From Amoebophrya sp. A120 (Eukaryota > Sar > Dinophyceae > Syndiniales > Amoebophryaceae): 30,828 nucleotides of DNA. Numbering within the stretch: position 1 is the first letter of the stretch; every line of letters starts with the position of its first letter. The translations under genes were made by a program, and so were the position numbers. The notes beneath the pieces are model-generated. The model made no database searches. It was not told where the DNA came from and saw nothing but the letters and a program-made list of their open reading frames with translations. The stretch lies in NCBI GenBank assembly GCA_905178155.1, contig CAJINV010000003.1, positions 3,114,418 through 3,145,245 on the forward strand. Direction: 5' to 3'. Positions 27,701-30,828 of the stretch are shown here, piece by piece.

Positions 27701-29303
27701 CGCACTGGCGCGGCCACCACGCCCGGAAAAACGTGTACGCCAACCTCAAGGCGAAGGCCATCGAGGAAAAGTTCACGAAGATGATGATGAACAAGATGGC
27801 AAACGTGGTCCGGTCCGAGGAGGACGAGCAGGCAATCAAGGAGCGCATGGTAGTGAAACTGCAGAAGGCCTGGCGACGCCGACAGGTCATCAAGGAGGCG
27901 AAGCAGCGAGCGTACTGCTTTAATACTGAAGATTTACTTGCTCATGATACTTGGTTTTCTTGGATTCAATAGTTTCTTGTTCTTCCGGTTGTTGTCTCTT
28001 GAAGGGAAATATCATATGATCTTTTTGAAAAATCTAATCACGACCTCTAAATTGCACAGCCGCGAAAAGGAGATAGAGGCGGCGCTGCGGGGGAGTGGCG
28101 GGCAGCTGATGCTCGACGAGCATGGAAATATGGTGCCGGTGCCGGTCTCCCCCCACGCCCACATTCTGCTCAACAAGCAGCCCACCGGACCCCTGGTGGA
28201 CATTCCCGAAAGCGAGGGCTTCAGTTCCAGCGGCGCGTCCGATCAGGAGGTGATCGGGTCCACGCCGTTAGCGCTGGCTAAGCCGCCGCCGTTCTCGAGT
28301 TACTTCGTGAAGTTGAGTCGCGAACCGAACCAGAAGTGGGGCATCGCGTTTGATATCGACCGCGGCATCCTGATCAACGTGACGACGGACGGGATGTTTG
28401 CCAGCTGGCGGGACAACAAGGTCACTGTGGGCGATATCTTGTATTCCGTCAACGGACAAGTGGAACCGCGCAAGTTCTACGAAATTCTTGCATCCGCAAA
28501 GGACGTCCGGGTACTTACAATTTTTTTTGCTCCAAGTTCAGTTGTACGGCCCACGTTGTTAAGATTGAGTTTTTTTTACTGGGTGAATTCTTTCCGAGAG
28601 TCAAAAATTTTTGCTGTATGCGGTGCCTGCTTCCATGCAGAGAATATTATGCTGGATGAAATTGAATCTATTGTCGGTCATTCCTCCTCCCAGGTGGAGT
28701 TCCGACGGCTGCGCACGGCGGAGAACCGTGCGCCCTTCGAGGCTACAATCACCCGGCAGAGTGCAGATGAGAAGTGGGGCCTGATCCTGGACATGGGTAC
28801 GGGGGAGATCACCCGCATCACCGACAAGGGGCCGTCCGCGCGGTATAACCAGGAGGTGGTGCGGGCCACCGCGAGCAAGTCAAACTGTCTGCACCCGGGG
28901 GACAAGGTGCTCGCGGTCAACAAGGTGCCGTTGGGAGGCTATCAAATGCAAAAATGTCTGGGTCTGGAAGAATCCGAACTTGTGATGCTGCATTTGGATT
29001 CCAAAAAAATCTGTATTGCATAAGCAGCAAAGGGAATGCAATTTTGGCTACGTGGAGAGGGCATTTGTCATGCGGAATTGGCATCGCGAAGCCCTCAAAA
29101 AGTCTGTGATGCTAGGGCATGCATCACAGAAATCATGGCCCATGCGAAACGTGCATGACAGGTCTCAGAATCTTCCAGAACCAGACATTTTTGCATTTCA
29201 TAGAGGCCAAGACGAAACCATGTTTCAGGGAGTACAGCTGCAACTCTTCGTGGTCCCCCGCACCTTCGAGCAACTGCTGCCAAGCCGGGCCGCCGCGCTC
29301 TAG
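18777..29303 (+). CDS. Giant N-myristoylated multi-PDZ/IQ scaffold protein
   Basis: Eighteen exons: 18777-18908, 19021-19327, 19478-19777, 20105-20199, 20370-22955, 23225-23257, 23524-23960, 24039-24481, 24700-25071, 25294-25679, 25812-26006, 26273-26378, 26617-26937, 27169-27345, 27530-27911, 28060-28510, 28694-28939, 29208-29303. They total 7,065 bases (2,354 residues), phases all consistent. MGGIVSKKK fits an N-myristoylation signal followed by a basic patch, then polyproline. Nine modules of pattern WGI.FD...V...S.A...GD.LL.VNG are PDZ-like, with cores near residues 200, 456, 1116, 1585, 1723, 1824, 1915, 2184 and 2268. The second is split by about 325 low-complexity residues (roughly 475-800). 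Residues about 2018-2090 hold two IQ-type motifs (LQSHWRGHHARKN, LQKAWRRRQVIK). A charged coiled-coil stretch lies at about 1475-1565. It is inferred to be a membrane-tethered calmodulin-binding scaffold; partners are unknown. Nine introns are GT-AG and eight are introners. Confidence 0.85.
19778..20099. mobile_element. Introner, family C
   Basis: The element begins TATCGAAAGG and ends CTCACAATA, flanked by CATGC on both sides (19773-19777, 20100-20104). A perfect 22-bp inverted repeat (19786-19807 against 20070-20091, GGAAAAATCCCCCCTCCCC plus ATA) extends inward with AAATTTGTGATGC and CCACAAATC pairing, so the arms reach about 70 bases. Splicing out 19778-20104 completes the PDZ carboxylate-loop strand as LLVEINDMPVC. 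No GT-AG pair exists within the slide; AT-AC is one option. Confidence 0.9.
22957..23220 (-). mobile_element. Introner, family A copy 1
   Basis: Ends are TATGGATTGCAAAAATGTCT and its complement; 29 bases of each arm (GCAAAAATGTCTGGGTCTGG and onward through GAAGAATGCA) pair perfectly. The flanking duplication is CGAGG (22952-22956, 23221-23225). Shifting the cut by one base gives GTATGG...ACGAG, a normal GT-AG intron (22956-23224). The internal sequence is reverse-complemented relative to copies 2, 4 and 5. Strand here records that relative orientation. Confidence 0.92.
23258..23518 (+). mobile_element. Introner, family A copy 2
   Basis: Ends are TATCAAAGGCAAAAGTGTCT and ATTTTTGCATTTGATA. Flanks are TCCAG (23253-23257) and TCAAG (23519-23523), one mismatch. 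Removing 23258-23523 joins NEYVQ to DVGAFG in frame; only an 11-codon exon separates it from copy 1. No GT-AG pair is obtained within the slide (TA-AG or GT-AA). Confidence 0.9.
24482..24694 (+). mobile_element. Introner, family B copy 1
   Basis: Ends are TATGACAGTGCACAAC and GTTGTGCACTCTCATA, with C-rich and G-rich stretches just inside. The flanking duplication is GTCGT (24477-24481, 24695-24699). Splicing out 24482-24699 joins APTS to FETLVGRFP in frame. No GT-AG pair is available. The body matches family B copy 2 in the same orientation. Confidence 0.9.
25072..25288 (+). mobile_element. Introner, family B copy 2
   Basis: Ends are TATGAGGGTGCACAAC and GTTGTGCACTTTCATA. The flanking duplication is GGACA (25067-25071, 25289-25293). 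The intron 25072-25293 joins AKLD to NVTTYKAV; the slide allows GA...AG but not GT...AG. Long shared stretches with copy 1 include GTGGCACTGTTTGCAT and GTGCTGGTGTTTGTATTGC. Confidence 0.92.
26008..26268 (-). mobile_element. Introner, family A copy 3
   Basis: Ends are TATCAAATGTAAAAATGTCT and ACATTTTTGCAATGCATA. The flanking duplication is CCAGG (26003-26007, 26269-26273). A one-base shift gives GTATCA...ACCAG, a GT-AG intron (26007-26272) directly after the PDZ motif IIFAINGQ. The internal sequence is in the same orientation as copy 1 and opposite to copies 2, 4 and 5. Confidence 0.92.
26938..27163 (+). mobile_element. Introner, family A copy 4
   Basis: Ends are TATCAAATGCAAATATGTCT and ACACTTTTGCACTTCATA. 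Flanks are CGAGC (26933-26937) and CGGGC (27164-27168), one mismatch. Splicing out 26938-27168 joins GHYE to PPYPENF. It is the shortest family A copy (226 bases). No GT-AG pair is available. Confidence 0.9.
28940..29202 (+). mobile_element. Introner, family A copy 5
   Basis: Ends are TATCAAATGCAAAAATGTCT and ACATTTTTGCATTTCATA. The flanking duplication is GAGGC (28935-28939, 29203-29207). Splicing out 28940-29207 joins KVPLGG to QDETMFQ and lets the gene end at 29303; read through, the frame stops inside the element at about 29021. No GT-AG pair is available. Confidence 0.92.
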
Positions 29304-30733
29304 ACGGCATGGAATTAATATTCGTATAGCTGTTCTCGAACTACATTTTAGAACTGTAGTTCAGTAGTTTTCAACATCAATCCTTGTTGATAACAACGAA
29401 CAACGTACAAGATGGCTGTAGTTGATATAGCTCGAATGATGTTTGTTGCAGGTGGGCTCGTGTGGTCGTAGTTCCCGAATGTACAACTCTAATCGGCGTT
29501 GCGAGCGCGACACGAATGCTGATTTTTCTGTCCAATGAACTATCTAATAAATTCGTTTCTCTTCACTAATGAACTCTAGAATTCGATTTTGGTTTCAAAT
29601 GAACTGTAATCGCAACTGTAATAAAACAAGCGCTAGTTGAGATACTCACTGCAACGCTCGAGTTGTCTGGCGCCTGACGGACAGCAGAGTGTGAGCGATG
29701 GTAGATATGATCGCAAGCAGAAAACAAAGTTTGGTCCTTCGTATCTTACAAGAGCAAAAAACCGTTATTTTCGTAGATTCACACCCAATTGCAGAACAGA
29801 CGTGAGTCTGGATAAAACGCTGATTGTAGATTCTTCACCGCATTCTTTTTGGATGGAAATTAGGCTCTGCTCGTAAACAATTGCATTTCAAAGAACGCCG
29901 TATTCTCGTCTGTACAATAAAAGAAGGAAAAGAACAAGAAGAAGGAATAGGATAATGTCCGTAAGTCAGGACTTAGTCTTGCGGCTTTCGGCGCGGATCG
30001 GTCGAGCGGTAGGGATGAAATAGCGTACTCTCTTTCAATTATGTTCGCCGCCGTGTTGGATCAATATTTGTATTTACTGTGGTCTATGTTGTGAGATACA
30101 AGCTCGGTCAAACAAAGCCGGTCGTCAGGATTTTGGTCGTGCTGAGTCGATCGCAACTGCTCGGAGTAGTTTTTGTGCTCAAAAGGTCACAATGAGGGTC
30201 TTTTGTGCTCAGACAGTGAGGGTCTTTCCACACTTGAATGACGAAAAAACCTAGCCTCAGTCAACGACGTTACCACTAGGGTATCAGGGCAGGCTATTCC
30301 TGCCGCGCGTCGGAGGAGGGAGTAGCGCCGAGCCACGCTCGAACTAATCATCATCACAAGGTTCTCGCAAAGACGCAGCTCTCTGTTTATTGTTCACTGA
30401 GAAAATTATTGCACGAGGATGGCGTGCGCATTTTTTCGATAGATTTTCATGGTCAGATGTGATCCGCGTGCAATTTGAACGTTCCTCGATGCAGGAAGAA
30501 ATGCACTCCGTGGCCCCCTCTAGTACTAGTCGCAAGCTACCCTTGACCCACTCCGCACTAGAAACCAAAAGCAACACACAACAACGACCAGGCAGGCACC
30601 CCGCCGCACCCTCACGCACTCCCCACCGGCGCACAGCAAGGCGACAGTCCCAGTTGTGCAGACACAGCCGGGCCTCTAATGTTCTGGCCCTCGCCTCAAG
30701 CGCCCCCGTCTTTCTGAACCTCCAGCGGAAGTG
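29304..30733. other. Downstream intergenic region, nothing recognised
   Basis: No supported gene in about 1.4 kb. The word AATGAACT recurs at about 29535, 29568 and 29598, and a short duplication around GAGGGTCTTT lies at about 30194-30230. A reverse-strand frame at 30344-30634 has no recognisable features. Confidence 0.5.
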
Positions 30734-30828
30734 CCCTAGCGGCCTAGCCTCGAGCCCTAGCGGCCTAGCCTCGAGCCCTAGCGGCCTAGCCTCGAGCCCT
30801 AGCGGCCTAGCCTCGAGCCCTAGCGGCC
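30734..30828. repeat. 21-bp tandem repeat, truncated by window end
   Basis: Perfect 21-bp units starting CCCTAGCGGCCTAGCC recur at 30734, 30755, 30776, 30797 and 30818, about 4.5 copies up to the last base. The array very probably continues beyond the window. Confidence 0.92.

Overview
The window is eukaryotic nuclear DNA. It has spliced genes with T-rich GT-AG introns, a complete three-exon cytosolic ribosomal protein eL15, a Tctex-type dynein light chain, and a giant modular scaffold protein. Several introns are themselves transposon-like 'introners': terminal inverted repeats, TAT...ATA ends, 5-bp flanking duplications, and mostly splice sites other than GT-AG. That combination fits a marine alveolate, most likely a syndinian dinoflagellate of the Amoebophrya type. 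The organism call is an inference from intron structure and gene style; no marker gene was searched. Every supportable gene lies on the + strand.

Layout. 1-480: AT-rich degenerate repeats and a 31-bp tandem array. 1040-1273: small coiled-coil ORF. 1769-2206: two possible orphan exons. 2328-3741: uncharacterised polytopic membrane protein. 3985-4590: degenerate repeat units around sixteen copies of an 11-bp repeat. About 5399-8341: fragmented exons of a probable type II membrane glycoprotein rich in N-glycosylation sequons. 9279-13540: a fusion of Nudix hydrolase, mRNA cap (guanine-N7) methyltransferase, NadD/NadR-type NMN adenylyltransferase and a P-loop kinase-like domain. 14192-14701: four-helix protein resembling the COPI-associated/TVP15 family. 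15304-16203: Tctex-type dynein light chain. 17108-18088: eL15. 18777-29303: an 18-exon, 2,354-residue scaffold with a myristoylation signal, nine PDZ-like modules and two IQ motifs. 30734 to the end: 21-bp tandem array running off the window.

Two things stand out. The first is the four-domain fusion, whose domain junctions lie inside single exons: RNA cap methylation is joined to NAD synthesis and to a nucleotide-diphosphate hydrolase. The second is the set of ten introner-type introns in at least five sequence families. One family is present in both orientations within a single gene. All ten share the same end structure, and families A-D share a short internal core. Removing each element plus one copy of the duplication restores an uninterrupted protein; for the scaffold gene this gives exactly 7,065 coding bases.
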